Source: Hesseltinella vesiculosa (Eukaryota; Mucoromycota; Mucoromycetes; Mucorales; Cunninghamellaceae). From it: DNA of 64,000 nt. Location of the stretch: the NCBI GenBank assembly GCA_002104935.1, contig MCGT01000052.1:38501-102500 (forward strand). Direction: 5' to 3'. The notes beneath the pieces are model-generated. The model was not told the DNA's origin, searched no databases, and worked only from the letters and a program-made list of their open reading frames with translations. Shown here in pieces: positions 1 to 10,588 of the stretch (position 1 is its first letter; the number at the start of each line of letters is the position of its first letter). Position numbers and translations under genes: made by a program.

Positions 1-934
1 TTTAAAAGTAACCGAGCCAAGGTAGAAAAAAAAAGTGTGCTTATGCAAAAACAAGGTTGTTTCATGTTCTCGGTTGTCAAATGGCAACCCCAACCAGGCG
101 GAGATTCAATGTCATTCATGCAAAGTGACAAGAACGGGGAGTCTCGAAAAAAAAAACCTGTCAAGGAGGTCAAAAAGGAGAAAGGGATCCTCGTAAAAAG
201 AGTGGTAAATTCCAAACATGAACCTTTTTTTTATTATGAAACTCCTATAATGGTTGTTTTTGTTGAAGGGCGATCCCTTTTTTTTTAAAAAAAAAAAAGG
301 GGGAGGCCATGTAATTTTCAATGGAATAGGCAAGTGGGGGACCAGCTCGGCCAATCAGATGATGCCTCGAGACAAAATGGGTCTTTTGTTCTTGTTCTGT
401 GTGTTGAAGGCGTTCCCGTAAAAAGGAACGATGCGATCATTGGCGAACATGTGGATATTCAGAAAGCAAGTACGAAGAAAAAAGGGTTGCTTTTTTCTTA
501 AATTTCTTTTTTACAAACCGGATCGAATCTCAATAAAAAACCGACCGGGTCTTGCTACCTTTTTTGCCTCTTTCTTTTCTGGCTCTTTCTCTGTTTTATT
601 ATTTTTTCTTCTTCTTCTTCATTTTCCTTTATCCTTGACTTTTTTTTAAAAAACACGTTTTTTTTTTTTGATCGACGATAAGAAAAGAAAAAAAAAAAAC
701 GTTGCCACACCCTTTTTTTTTGTGTGTCGATCTTTGTTCTCTTAAACGCTTGTCATTTTACCAAAGAGGTAAAACTATTTTCCAGAAAAAAAGTTGATCA
801 TTATTTTTCCCTGCAAGATTGTTTATTCCCTTTCGCTTATTAAAAAAAACCTCCCAATTCCTAGGCTCACCTTTTTTTTTTTTTGATCACCTCTTCTCCC
901 GTAGCCATTCATCCCTCATAGACCTTCATTTTAA
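1..934. promoter_or_regulatory. 5' intergenic / upstream region of the H+-ATPase gene
   Basis: No convincing gene is visible. The stretch is rich in T and A homopolymers. Pyrimidine-rich sequence from about 545 to 930 leads directly into the ATG at 935, as is usual for strongly expressed fungal promoters. Short open frames here are low-complexity. No TATA box or factor site can be assigned with confidence. Confidence 0.5.
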
Positions 935-3819
935 ATGACAGCCGATCAAAACGATAAAAAGTTGGTCGACAGTCAGCCGGTGGAATTTGAGAAGCATGAC
1001 CATGTGGAGCATCAAGATGATATACCACCCGAGCTGGAGGCGCTGCTGCATACAGAACCCTTAGCAGGGTTGACAAGCAGTGAGGTGGCCGAGCGCACGG
1101 AACAATTTGGTCTGAATGAGCTGCCAGAACGCAGAACAAATCCATTCGTGAAATTCTTGTTGTACTTTACTGGGCCCATCTCTTACCTGATTGAGATTTC
1201 CTGTATCATTGCTGCGGTGGTGGGTGACTGGATTGATTTTGGGATTATTTTGGCGTTGTTGCTGATCAATGCCATCATTGGTTACATTGAAGAAGCCAAG
1301 GCCGAGTCGGCTTTGGATGCGCTGCGCCAGACGCTGGCCTTGAAGACCCGGTGTTTCCGTGATAGCAAGCTAATAGAAGTCGAGGTCAAGGACCTGGTGC
1401 CCGGCGACATCATTGTGCTGCGCATTGGTGACATTATTCCGGCGGACGCCCGGCTGCTGGGCCTTGGTGTGAATGGTGAAATCAACGAAACCGAGCTGCA
1501 GATCGATCAATCGGCGCTGACGGGTGAATCGTTGCCGGTGTCCAAGAGAAAGGGCGACACGGTGTACTCGTCGTCGATTGTCAAGCAAGGCCAGCAGCTG
1601 GCGGTGGTGACCAAGACGGGGGCCAACACGTTTATTGGGCGCGCCGCCAACCTGATTGCCATCACGTCGGAAGAAGGCCACTTTCAAAAGATCATTGCCA
1701 AGATTGGGAATGTGCTGATCTGGTCGACGGTGGTGCTGGTGTTGATTGTGTTTGTGTACCAGATGGTGCATTTCCGGGGCACGGAGCAAGGCAACTGGAA
1801 GAACGTGCTGGAAAACTGCCTGGTGTTGACGGTGGCGGCCATTCCGGTGGGCTTGCCCACGGTGATGTCGGTGACCATGGCGGTGGGGGCCAAGCAGCTG
1901 GCGGCCAAGCAAGTGATTGTCAAGCGTCTGACGGCTGTCGAAGAACTGGCGTCGGTGTCGGTGCTGTGTAGTGACAAGACCGGTACGTTGACGCTGAACG
2001 AGCTCACCTTTGACGAGCCCTGGTTGGACAAGGACTACAGCAAGGACGACATTCTGCTGTATTCCTACATGGCGGCTGAACAAGGGGCCAATGATCCGAT
2101 TGAATCCGCTGTGCGCAAGGCGGCCGAGTCGACGCTGGATGTGCTCAAGACCCGGCCTTCCGGCAGCTTGGGCGTGCCCGGCTACAAGGTGACCCAGTTC
2201 CAGCCCTTCAACCCTGTGACCAAGATGACGCAAGCAACGATCCTGAACACCGAGACCAACCAATCGTTCCGTGTGGCCAAGGGTGCGCCCCAGGTCATCT
2301 GCAAGCTGGTGGGTGGCCATGACGATGCGGTGCGTGCCGTCAACAGCCTGGCCCGTCGTGGTCTTCGTGCGTTGGGTGTTGCGCGAACTGTGGATGATGC
2401 CATGGAGCAGTTTGAAATGGTCGGCATGATTTCGTTGCTGGATCCCCCTCGCCCCGACTCGGCCGAGACGATCCGCGCATGCAATGAGCTTGGGGTGGAT
2501 GTCAAGATGATCACGGGTGACCAAATGATCATTGCCAAGGAAGTCGCTGCGCGTTTGGGCATGGGCCGGGTGATTTTGGATGCCAATCATCTTGTCGATC
2601 CGTCCAAGTCGGAAGAAGAAGTGACGGAGCACTGTCAACGAGCGGATGGGTTTGCCCAGGTGATTCCCGAGCACAAGTACCGGGTGGTTGAACTGCTGCA
2701 GAACAAGGGCTTGCTGGTGGGCATGACCGGGGATGGTGTGAATGATGCCCCGGCATTGAAGAAGGCTGATGTGGGTATCGCTGTAGAAGGCTGTACGGAT
2801 GCTGCTCGCTCGGCTGCCGACATTGTGTTGCTTGCGCCTGGCTTGTCGACGATTGTGGATGGCGTGATCACCTCTCGTGCTATTTTCCAGCGTCTGCGCT
2901 CCTATGCTTTGTACCGTATTACTTCGACCATTCACTTTTTGTTGTTTATGTTCATCATTACTTTGGTGGAAGACTGGCAAATGCCTGCTGTGCTCCTGAT
3001 CATGATTTGTGTCTTGGTAAGTGCGCAAGAAAAAGCATTTTTTTTTCTCACCGCTCTTTTTTTTTTTTTTATCGAAGAACGATGCTGCAACGCTTGTGAT
3101 TTCTGTCGACAATACCGAGATCTCTGAACGGCCAGACAAGTGGCGCATTGGCCAACTACTGACGCTGTCGGTTGTTCTTGCTGTGTTGTTGGCTGCCTTG
3201 TCCTTTGGTCACTTTTATGTCGCTCGCGATGTGTTTAATGTCACGGACAATGAGCTGCATTCCATCATGTATCTTCACATCTCGTCCGGTAAGTGCTTGG
3301 AAAGAAAAGCAACTTGGCTCACGTTTGTCCTTTAGCTCCTCACTTTGTGATCTTCTCCACGCGAGTGCCTGGATTCTGGTGGGAAAACATGCCTCACTGG
3401 ATCTTTGCCTTGTGTATCATTGGCACTCAAATTGTCGCCTTGTTCATGTCAGTCTATGGTGTGTTTGGTGAACGGGAAGGCGTAGCTCCCTGTGGTTATG
3501 GATGGGGTCTGTCGGTGCTTGGTGTGTCCTTGGTCTTCTTCATGATCTTGGATGTCGTCAAGGTGTATATCTTCCGTGTATGGAACTTTGAGCTGACAGC
3601 CAAGATGGTGCCTGTCAAGTCGCGCCGCGAAAAGCTTGCGAATAGAAAATTGGATGATGCCAAGCATGACCGTGTACAACAATCCTGGAACAAGGTTTCC
3701 AAGTAAGTTCATTCGTAGAAAAAAAAAAAAAAAAAAGCGGCCTAAACACTGATGTCACTTCTTATAGACTTTCCACTGCCTACGACATTGTGGCGGCCTT
3801 TCAAAGTGAAAAGCAATAA
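935..3819 (+). CDS. PMA1: Plasma-membrane H+-transporting P-type ATPase (PMA1 type)
   Basis: P3A-type ATPase that pumps protons out of the cell and energises the plasma membrane. Exons 935-3016, 3078-3288, 3336-3702 and 3768-3819 join in phase to 903 residues, close to the roughly 900-920 of fungal PMA1. Visible motifs: the dephosphorylation loop TGES at residues 196-199, the phosphorylated aspartate in CSDKTGTLT (Asp347), and the hinge GDGVNDAP at about 599-606. Membrane segments lie at about residues 70-110, 250-320 and across the three C-terminal exons. The ATG at 935 is chosen because the residues after it match the acidic N-terminus typical of the family. The C-terminal exon is short (52 nt) and ends in a charged regulatory-type tail. 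Three small introns are clustered in the last quarter. A 592-codon antisense frame across the gene is a codon-bias shadow. Confidence 0.96.
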
Positions 3820-5110
3820 TCACCTCCCCTCTTGCTGATCCAACTACTCTTTTTACTCTATCTAAAATTTCTCTATTGATTACTTTTTTTTCTCTCGTGT
3901 CCTATGTAGTGTTGCCTAGTCTTTTTCATTTTATCCTGTTTGCAATGTAGATGGGATAGATTTCTGTTTTTGCTACTTCTCTATAGTTTACCCTTTTTTT
4001 TTTAATTTATAAACTTTTTGAAATGACATGTTTGATTCGGTGACACAGCCGCACAAAAAAAAAAAAAGGAGCCCCAGTGGGTGTGACAGCTTCTTTTTGA
4101 TAGATCCTAGGAAAAATGAAAAAGTCTGTGCCCTCGTCCAAAGGGAAAAGGCAAATAAACAAAACGTTGAGCAAAGTCAAAGCTTGTTTTCATTGGGAAA
4201 AAAGGAAAAACGCTCGCTACAAGTTGACATTGAATTTTTTTTTTTGTTTGTGTAAATCTAGAGGGACCCTCATCGTCTTTTTTTTTTTTTTCTTGGTTCT
4301 TTTTGCACAGCAAAAGCTAACACAAATACACCACGTGAAGTATAGTGAAACGGTCCATTGTGTTTGAGAACGCAGGTCTTTCATTTTTTTTGGGCGAAAG
4401 AGCGCCTCGAAAGGAGGTGAGCACTGACCCCCATCAAAAAAATACAAAAATTGGGGATCCTTGCCTCTATCTATGGAGAATCAAAGAGAAATCGTTTGAT
4501 AACCAAAAAAAAATAGATACGGTTCTTTTTTTTGGGGGACTTGGTGACGATTTCAAACAACCTCATTTTCTTCACATGGTCTCATATTTTGTATTGAAAG
4601 GATGCATTCCATTTTGGGGTGCAGCCTTGTGTCATCCGTTTTTGAGACTCCGGCCCAAAGCACTGGCCAGAGCTCTGGAGCACTGACCATTTTGGTGATC
4701 ATATGAAAATCCAAGGATGACACAAGTTTGTTGGAAAAACTTGCAAAGATAAAAAAATATGGGGGGATGTTGAAGTTGTCAGTTTTTTTTTTTTTTTTTG
4801 ATCTCCAGAACGCGAGAGGCGAAAAGGAAATGGAAAAGGTGCAAAAGCGGGAGCACACCTTTTTTCACATGAAGTGTCATTGAATATAAATAAAATGTTT
4901 ATCTTTCTTTTTTACTTTCTTTTTTTTTTTGCTTCATCCTCCCTAAAAAAAAATTTAAGCCTTCAGCTTTGTTAGCTTTTTTAAGCGTGAGTAAATCATA
5001 GTCCGCCACTCTTTTATTTACACTCCCACCCAAAAAAAGTTCCTTTTCTCTTTTTCTTTCGTTTTATTTTCTTTATCTACTCGTTTTCTATCAGCCTATC
5101 GACGGAAACC
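3820..5110. other. Intergenic region, PMA1 to perilipin
   Basis: About 1.3 kb with no supported gene. It contains the PMA1 3' region and, nearer 5110, the pyrimidine-rich upstream region of the perilipin gene. Many A and T homopolymers occur. Open frames of 70-115 codons here are low-complexity and overlap each other on both strands, so none is called. Confidence 0.6.
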
Positions 5111-6502
5111 ATGGCCAAACATCATCACCACCATCAACGCCATCACCATGAGAATGGTAAGTGCCCGTCGCGATAACAAAGAGGACAAGCCAAAAAGGAG
5201 GGAGGATAAAATAGAAAACGAGGAAGCGATGGCGCACAACAAAACTGACGACTTTTTATCTTTTTATTAGGCAATGGCCATGTTAAACACAAGGAAACCA
5301 ATGGCCAGGCCAACGGCCAAGCCAATGGCCAAGCCGTCAAAGAAGAAGCCGTGGACAACAAACAAAAAGCTCAATTTGTCTCACGTGTGACATCCTTGCC
5401 TGTGGTGCTGGACAGTGTGTCAACTGTCACTCAGCTGGCCAATAAGACCAGTCTGGGCCGCTTTGCCTTTGCCAAGGCCAACGAAACCCTGACCTCGGTC
5501 TCCAACTACACCACCAGCCACCAGCCCGCTTACATCCAGTCTTATTATGAATCCTACGTTCAACCCCACGTGGAAAAGGCCGACCAGCTCGGCTGCCGAT
5601 CCTTGGACCTGCTCCAGTCCCGCTTCCCTGCCGTCAATGAATCCCCTGCCAAATGGGTCGAGGCTGTGCGTCAACCCTCTTCGCAAGTCATTGATGGGGT
5701 CAAGGGCCGCATCGACACCACCGTCACCTCCACCCTCACCACCGTCCGAGCCCCAGCCACCTATGCCAACAAGCAACTCACCTCGGTTGTCGACAATGTC
5801 GAAGCCCTGGTCGACCGCTATCTCCCTCCTACCGCCGACAAGGAAGCTCCTCAGGAACAAGACCAAGTCAACCAAATCTACCGTGCCTATGGTGTCTTGT
5901 TCGGTGCCACCAACCGCTTGTCCACCCGCGTCACCGACCAAATCAAAACCACCGCCTCGCAAGTGCCCCGCTCGCGCGAAGAGCTGACCCAAAACACCTC
6001 GGCCTTGGTCCAAACCGCCACCACCAACCTGCAGTCGCTCCAAACCGCCGTTGCCTCCCAGCTGACCGTCTACGCTCAAGCCACCTCCGCCAAGCTGCCT
6101 CCTGCTGTCACCCAACGGGTCCAGCACCTCCATGACCTCACCACCCAGCAAATCAAGACCTTGACCACCCAAGTGTCTACCCAGCTGGACCAGGTTGTCG
6201 CCTATGTCAAGGCCCAGACCCCCCACACCCCCGAATGGCTCAAGGCCCGTGTGCTCTCGCTTGTCGACATTGCCAACAAGCAATTCGAACTCGTCAAGAC
6301 CGAGCTGGCCCGCACCGATGTCGCCTCTGTCGAAAAGTTCAAGAATGTCGCCACTGCCCTTCAACAACAAGTCCTGCCTGTCTTGCAAACCATCCAATCC
6401 AACCTCACCCACTACTCCCAATTGGCCCGTGAAAAGGCCCAGGCCGATCTCAAGATGCCTTTGGATTTCCTTGGACTCCACCTCCACGCCAAGGCTGCCT
6501 AG
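5111..6502 (+). CDS. Perilipin-like lipid-droplet coat protein
   Basis: Exons 5111-5156 and 5271-6502 join to 425 residues. The body carries the start of a PAT/perilipin domain (RVTSLPVVLDSVSTVTQLA, about residues 50-70) followed by amphipathic Thr/Ser/Gln-rich helical repeats. That fits the perilipin family (PF03036; fungal MPL1/Cap20), which coats lipid droplets and controls access of lipases. The N-terminus is unusual: a His-rich run (residues 4-13, including five consecutive His), then three near-identical Asn-Gly-Gln-Ala units before the domain. The intron lies immediately after the His-rich segment. The start is the first ATG of a frame that splices in phase. A different amphipathic lipid-binding protein is the main alternative. 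A long antisense frame (5420-6544) is a composition artefact. Confidence 0.8.
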
Positions 6503-6793
6503 ATCAGGGAAACCCAAGTCATTCCATCCCCCCCTCCCCTTCATCCTTTAAAAGAAAAACCATGTTCGTTTGATAGCTAACCCTTTGTCGTGCCATTTTT
6601 TTTTTTTTGACAATCCATTGTCCCTCCATCATTTTAAAAAATAACCCCCTAAATGTATTCTTTAGCCTTCCCTCCCTATTAAAAACCCATGAAAAACCAG
6701 GCTGCCCAAAAACGAGCAAAAAGGGACCATTTTAGTCAATGACGTCTATGATGTAATAAAAGTGGGTCTATGTACAGTGTGTATGGGCTGGTA

Positions 6794-7348
6794 TCAATCC
6801 TTGCTGGAGGCGGCGGGTTCGTCAATCACCACTTGGATGCCTTTTCGAATCGCTGAAGCTCGAGCTTTGGAGTCGCTTTCCTTGACAATCAATTGAAGTC
6901 GCTCCAATTTCTGTTTACGTTCCATCTGACACAGTTCAAAGTTGATGGCTGACACGCCACAAAACGTCCCTACCGCCCAGTTTGATGACGATTTGATGTT
7001 GCCTGAAATAAAAAAAAAAAATAAAAAAAAAGGTCAGCCTTGGCCACCGCCCAGTCCATTCACTTTACGTTTGGTGATAAATCGCAGAGCAGCAATGCCA
7101 AAACCAGCACCTTTAAAGAACAATATCAGTGTCCATGAAGCTCAAAAAAAAAAAAAGCGGATTTACCAATGCCATATAAAAGCGAGGTACGAGCACATGG
7201 AATCTTGCCAATGTCTTTTAATTCTTCCAGTTTGACCGACTATCCAACACAGCCAATGAGCTCATGAACTGGCCACACCATTGCTTACCTTTAATGCATC
7301 AACATAGTCAGCCTTACTATGAACATCGCCTTGGTGATCATTAGACAT
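6794..7348 (-). CDS. COX20: COX20-like cytochrome c oxidase assembly protein
   Basis: Four exons on the minus strand (7289-7348, 7167-7239, 7048-7110, 6794-7002) give 134 residues. The protein carries the COX20/FAM36A pattern: IPCARTSLLYGIG followed by a first membrane segment (AGFGIAALRFI), then NWAVGTFCGVSAINFELC as the second, and a charged C-terminal tail. COX20 chaperones newly made Cox2 in the mitochondrial inner membrane. The third donor site (GTGGCC) is weak; it was chosen because it alone keeps the frame into the NWAVG segment. The gene diverges from ATP3 with about 190 bp between the two start codons. The C-terminal extension of about 45 residues is not conserved in families I recognise. 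Confidence 0.85.
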
Positions 7349-7538
7349 GGTTCAGGGCGGAAACAAGACTGAAAAAAAAGAAGTCTCCCTCTTCCGCTTT
7401 TTTTTCGGTGTGTGACGGCTTCATCCTAACCGGGGCTTTCACTGGCTGGAGGTCAAAGCTGGAAAAAAAAAAAAAAAGATTTAGGCCAGCCTGGAAATAA
7501 ACACTCTTTTTCTTTTTCCTTTCACAAAGCATTATAGA
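7349..7538. promoter_or_regulatory. Shared divergent promoter, COX20 / ATP3
   Basis: Only 190 bp separate the COX20 start (minus strand) and the ATP3 start (plus strand). Both products serve mitochondrial oxidative phosphorylation, so one promoter region probably drives both. The interval has pyrimidine and A-rich tracts. No specific factor site is assigned. Confidence 0.6.
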
Positions 7539-8675
7539 ATGTTGTCTACTGCTTCTCGTATTGCCGTTCGCCCCGCTGTCAGGTAAACAACCAGTCAACC
7601 TGCTCCACTTTATAATCATCAACAACAACAAAAACCCAACCTTGTTCAATGAAACTCATGTGTTTTTGTTTTGTTTTGTTTTTTTAGCGGTGTGCAATCT
7701 CGCAACATGGCCACCTTGAAAGAAGGTACAGCTGTCGACACTCACACATTTATAAAAACTCATCCCCTTTTTCATAGTTCAATTGCGTTTGAAGTCTGTC
7801 AAGAACATTGAAAAGATCACCGGTTCCATGAAGATGATTGCCTCCACCAAGGTTGCCAAGGCTACCCGTGGTATGGAAGCCGCTCGTGCTTTCGGTTTGG
7901 CCTCCAAGGGTAAGTAGACAGAGAAAAGAGTCAACAGGAACTGACGCCTCGTATAGCTTTGTTCGACAATGCCGAAACCAAGGCTGCTGATGATGCCAAG
8001 GTGTTGTTTGTCACCACCTCCTCTGACCGTGGTCTTTGCGGCGGTATCCACAGCAGTGTGTCCAAGGCCACCCGCCGTGCTCTTGCCGAAAAGCCTGATG
8101 CCCAAATCGTCATTTTGGGTGACAAGCCCAAGGCCCAACTGAGCCGTGTTGCCCGTGCCAACATTGCTCTCTCCTTCAACCAAATCGGTAAGGACATGCC
8201 CAACTTTGATGAAGCCTGCTCCATCGTGGACATGATTGAAACCTCCGGCGTCGAATACGACAGCGTCGACATCATCTACAACCGTTTCAACTCGGCCATC
8301 TCCTATGAAGCTGAAACCTTGCCCGCTTACTCCCAAGACACCTTCAAGGCCTCCACCAACTTTGCCGCCTATGAAATCGAAGACGATGTCTTGGCCAACT
8401 TGCAACAATTCACCTTTGCCAACGCCGTCTACCATGCCCTCGTCGAAGGCCACGCCGCCGAAATGTGCGCCAAGCGTGCTGCCATGGAAAACGCTACCAA
8501 GAACGCTGGTGAAATGATCGGCAAGTTGACCATGTTCTATAACCGTGGTCGTCAAGCCGTCATTACCAACGAATTGAGTAAGCTCGTCCCCTCTTTTCTC
8601 ACCCTGTCCACTCACTTTTTTTTTTTTTTTTTTTTTCCAACAGTCGATATTATCACTGGTGCCTCTGCCCTTTAA
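7539..8675 (+). CDS. ATP3: Mitochondrial ATP synthase F1 subunit gamma
   Basis: Five exons (7539-7582, 7688-7725, 7778-7909, 7957-8577, 8644-8675) join in phase to 288 residues. The first 20 or so residues are Arg/Ser/Ala-rich and lack acidic residues, as expected of a mitochondrial presequence. The mature protein starts with the conserved coiled-coil helix ([19 protein letters not shown]), continues with [13 protein letters not shown], and ends with the C-terminal helix [13 protein letters not shown], all typical of the rotor subunit gamma. The last exon is only 32 nt and its acceptor follows a run of about 20 T. The central stalk protein transmits rotation from the c-ring to the catalytic sites. 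Confidence 0.96.
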
Positions 8676-9578
8676 TTGGTCTCTTTCTTTTTCGTTCCTC
8701 CTCTTTTTTTTATCCTGTGTGTCCCTCTCCGGAGCACATCTATTGTATTAGAAATAAACATGTTGCAAAAAAAAATGTCATTTGTTCAAAATCATCTTCA
8801 CCTGTCTGTGCCCCCGTTTTTTTTTTCCTTCCTGCTGGGCTTTCTTGGCCTGCCCCGCCGTGCCTAAGCCACTTGACTTTTTTTCTTGACCATTCTCATT
8901 GGACGTCCATCGTCACCGTGGTGAAAGCCAGCAGGATACCTTTGCCTCATTAAAAAAAAAAAAAAAAAAAAAAAAAAAGTCAGAAAGGACTCGCATCGAA
9001 AACGAGGGTCTTGCCTTTCAACCCAGGTCGTTTTTTGTCTACCTCTCGATCATTCTTCGCGATGGTGGCCACGGGTCTCAGTTTAGCTGCAGAGACACGT
9101 TGGACAACTTCGCCCACCTGAAAAAAAAAAAAAAAAAAAAGGCGTGCACAGCACATTTGAGACGGTAAATGCACAGCTTCTCGGTTCTAGCCGTGGGGAC
9201 GTTGGCATCGGTTTTGCCACGCCCCCAACCCAATGTCACCCTCGGCAACGCCTTCTTTTCGCTTTGCTTTACTTTATGGCTCTTCCTCTCTCCATGCCTC
9301 TGCAACTCGCAGGCTGTTACATCCGTACCATTTCCCCGATCGATGAAAAACTGTGTTCCTAGGTATTTCTCGGTTATCGGTGTTCACAACTTTTATGACA
9401 TCCCTAGGCAACATACTTCCAGGCTAAGGCCAGCCAAAGCGTTCTGCTATTATGACGCGAAGCAAAGCAAACGCCCGTGGCGGAGAATGAATTCTGGCCG
9501 AGGATTTCTGTTCAACTTTTTCGTCATGTTTTTTTGGCTGGGGAAAGGACGGTCTGAAATTTGGACTTGCAACAAAAT

Positions 9579-9678
9579 GGCTGGGCGACCTTCACCAATG
9601 CACGTGAATTTTTGTGTACCAATGGCTTTCATGCGAGCTAGCTCCCATGCAAAATTTTACATGGATCCATTGACTCCA
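9579..9678 (+). repeat. Fragment of a dispersed MITE-like repeat
   Basis: Begins GGCTGGGCGACCTTCACCAA and, 70-80 bp later, contains TGCAAAATTTTACAT and a GATCCATTGACTC-like end. The same order of blocks occurs near 24718, 42653 and, in part, near 10129 and 46890, so this is a decayed copy of one repeat family. Boundaries are approximate. Confidence 0.6.
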
Positions 9679-10128
9679 TTTCGATAAATGTCCGTTTCGT
9701 TTTTTTAAAAAAGCAAAGGGGACCCTCTTGTCGACCTGGGCCGAAAACCGTCCATTTTCACCCAATGGGTGATCTCCGTCGATTCACCCTCACGTTGGCA
9801 CACAGATCCTATCTGATGAGCTGGAATGCCGGTGACAAGCACAGACCTTGCGTCCAACCGTACACCGAACTAGAAGCATTCACAAGCTTGGCTGCCCAGC
9901 CATTTTGACAGGATGGCTCATCTCAATTGGTGGCTCTTGCTCTACGCGATCTTATTCAAATGCCTCTATGATTGGTCTATCAACGCCTTTTACCGTTTAC
10001 TAATTTTATACAAACATTGGTGCCAGTCGGATCACCTATCCACTCTCCTCCTCATGGGTCAGCTACACCCATTGAATGGCCTTCGACGGCGGTGATTAGA
10101 ATCCTGGCTGTGGAGTAACTCAAGTTCA

Positions 10129-10195
10129 AGCTGGGCAGCCTTCACCGATGGGCGTCATTTTTTGATTATCAATGTCATTCATGAGAACTTGCACC
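10129..10195 (+). repeat. Fragment of a dispersed MITE-like repeat
   Basis: Contains GCTGGGCAGCCTTCACCGAT followed by a T-rich stretch, matching the start of the copies near 9579 and 24718. Only one end is recognisable. Confidence 0.5.
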
Positions 10196-10588
10196 CCGTA
10201 TATAACATCATATGAATGCATTTGTTCGAAAGGATTGCCTATTCTTAATTTTATTTAATTTTTTTTTTTTAAAAAAAAAAGCAAAAGAACCTGGCACACT
10301 CCCATTTTGGATTTGGCCAAAAAAAAAAAAAAAAAAAAGAAAGAAGAAACAGGCAAAATCACCAAGAAATCGCATCGCCTCGAGTTTTACACAGACGCGA
10401 GAACATGGTGAGAAAAAAAAAAGACAAACCCCCTTTGACTTTGTAGAGATACGATAGAGACGAGTCAAAGGAAATCTTCACGGTGGGCCAAAATATAAAA
10501 TAAAAAAAAAAATGTGACGGCGGAGCCCTTTCTCTTCTTTTTTCCACCTAGACTTTTTTGCTCCTTTGCCATTGTGTTCTTTCAATAG

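Larger units (their letters stand above)
8676..10588. other. Intergenic region with degenerate dispersed repeats
   Basis: About 1.9 kb with no supported gene. It includes very long homopolymers (A runs near 8952 and 9121) and two degenerate pieces of the dispersed MITE-like family described separately (near 9579 and 10129). The open frame at 9169-9687 runs through one of these pieces and has no recognisable domain. Confidence 0.6.

Noticed and set aside
1370..3148. 592-codon antisense frame across the H+-ATPase gene
   Set aside because: It mirrors strongly biased codons of the sense gene, has Arg/His-rich low-complexity content and no recognisable domain.
4028..4858. Several 68-113 codon frames downstream of the H+-ATPase
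   Set aside because: Low-complexity, overlapping on both strands, no start or splice context, no recognisable features.
5420..6544. 374-codon antisense frame across the perilipin gene
   Set aside because: Gly/Leu/Asp-rich translation that is a direct product of the sense gene's codon use.
7779..8615. Antisense frame across ATP3
   Set aside because: It overlaps a well-supported spliced gene and shows no family features.
9169..9687. 172-codon frame in the intergenic region before CFT2
   Set aside because: It runs through a degenerate dispersed repeat and has no domain or homology that I can recognise.
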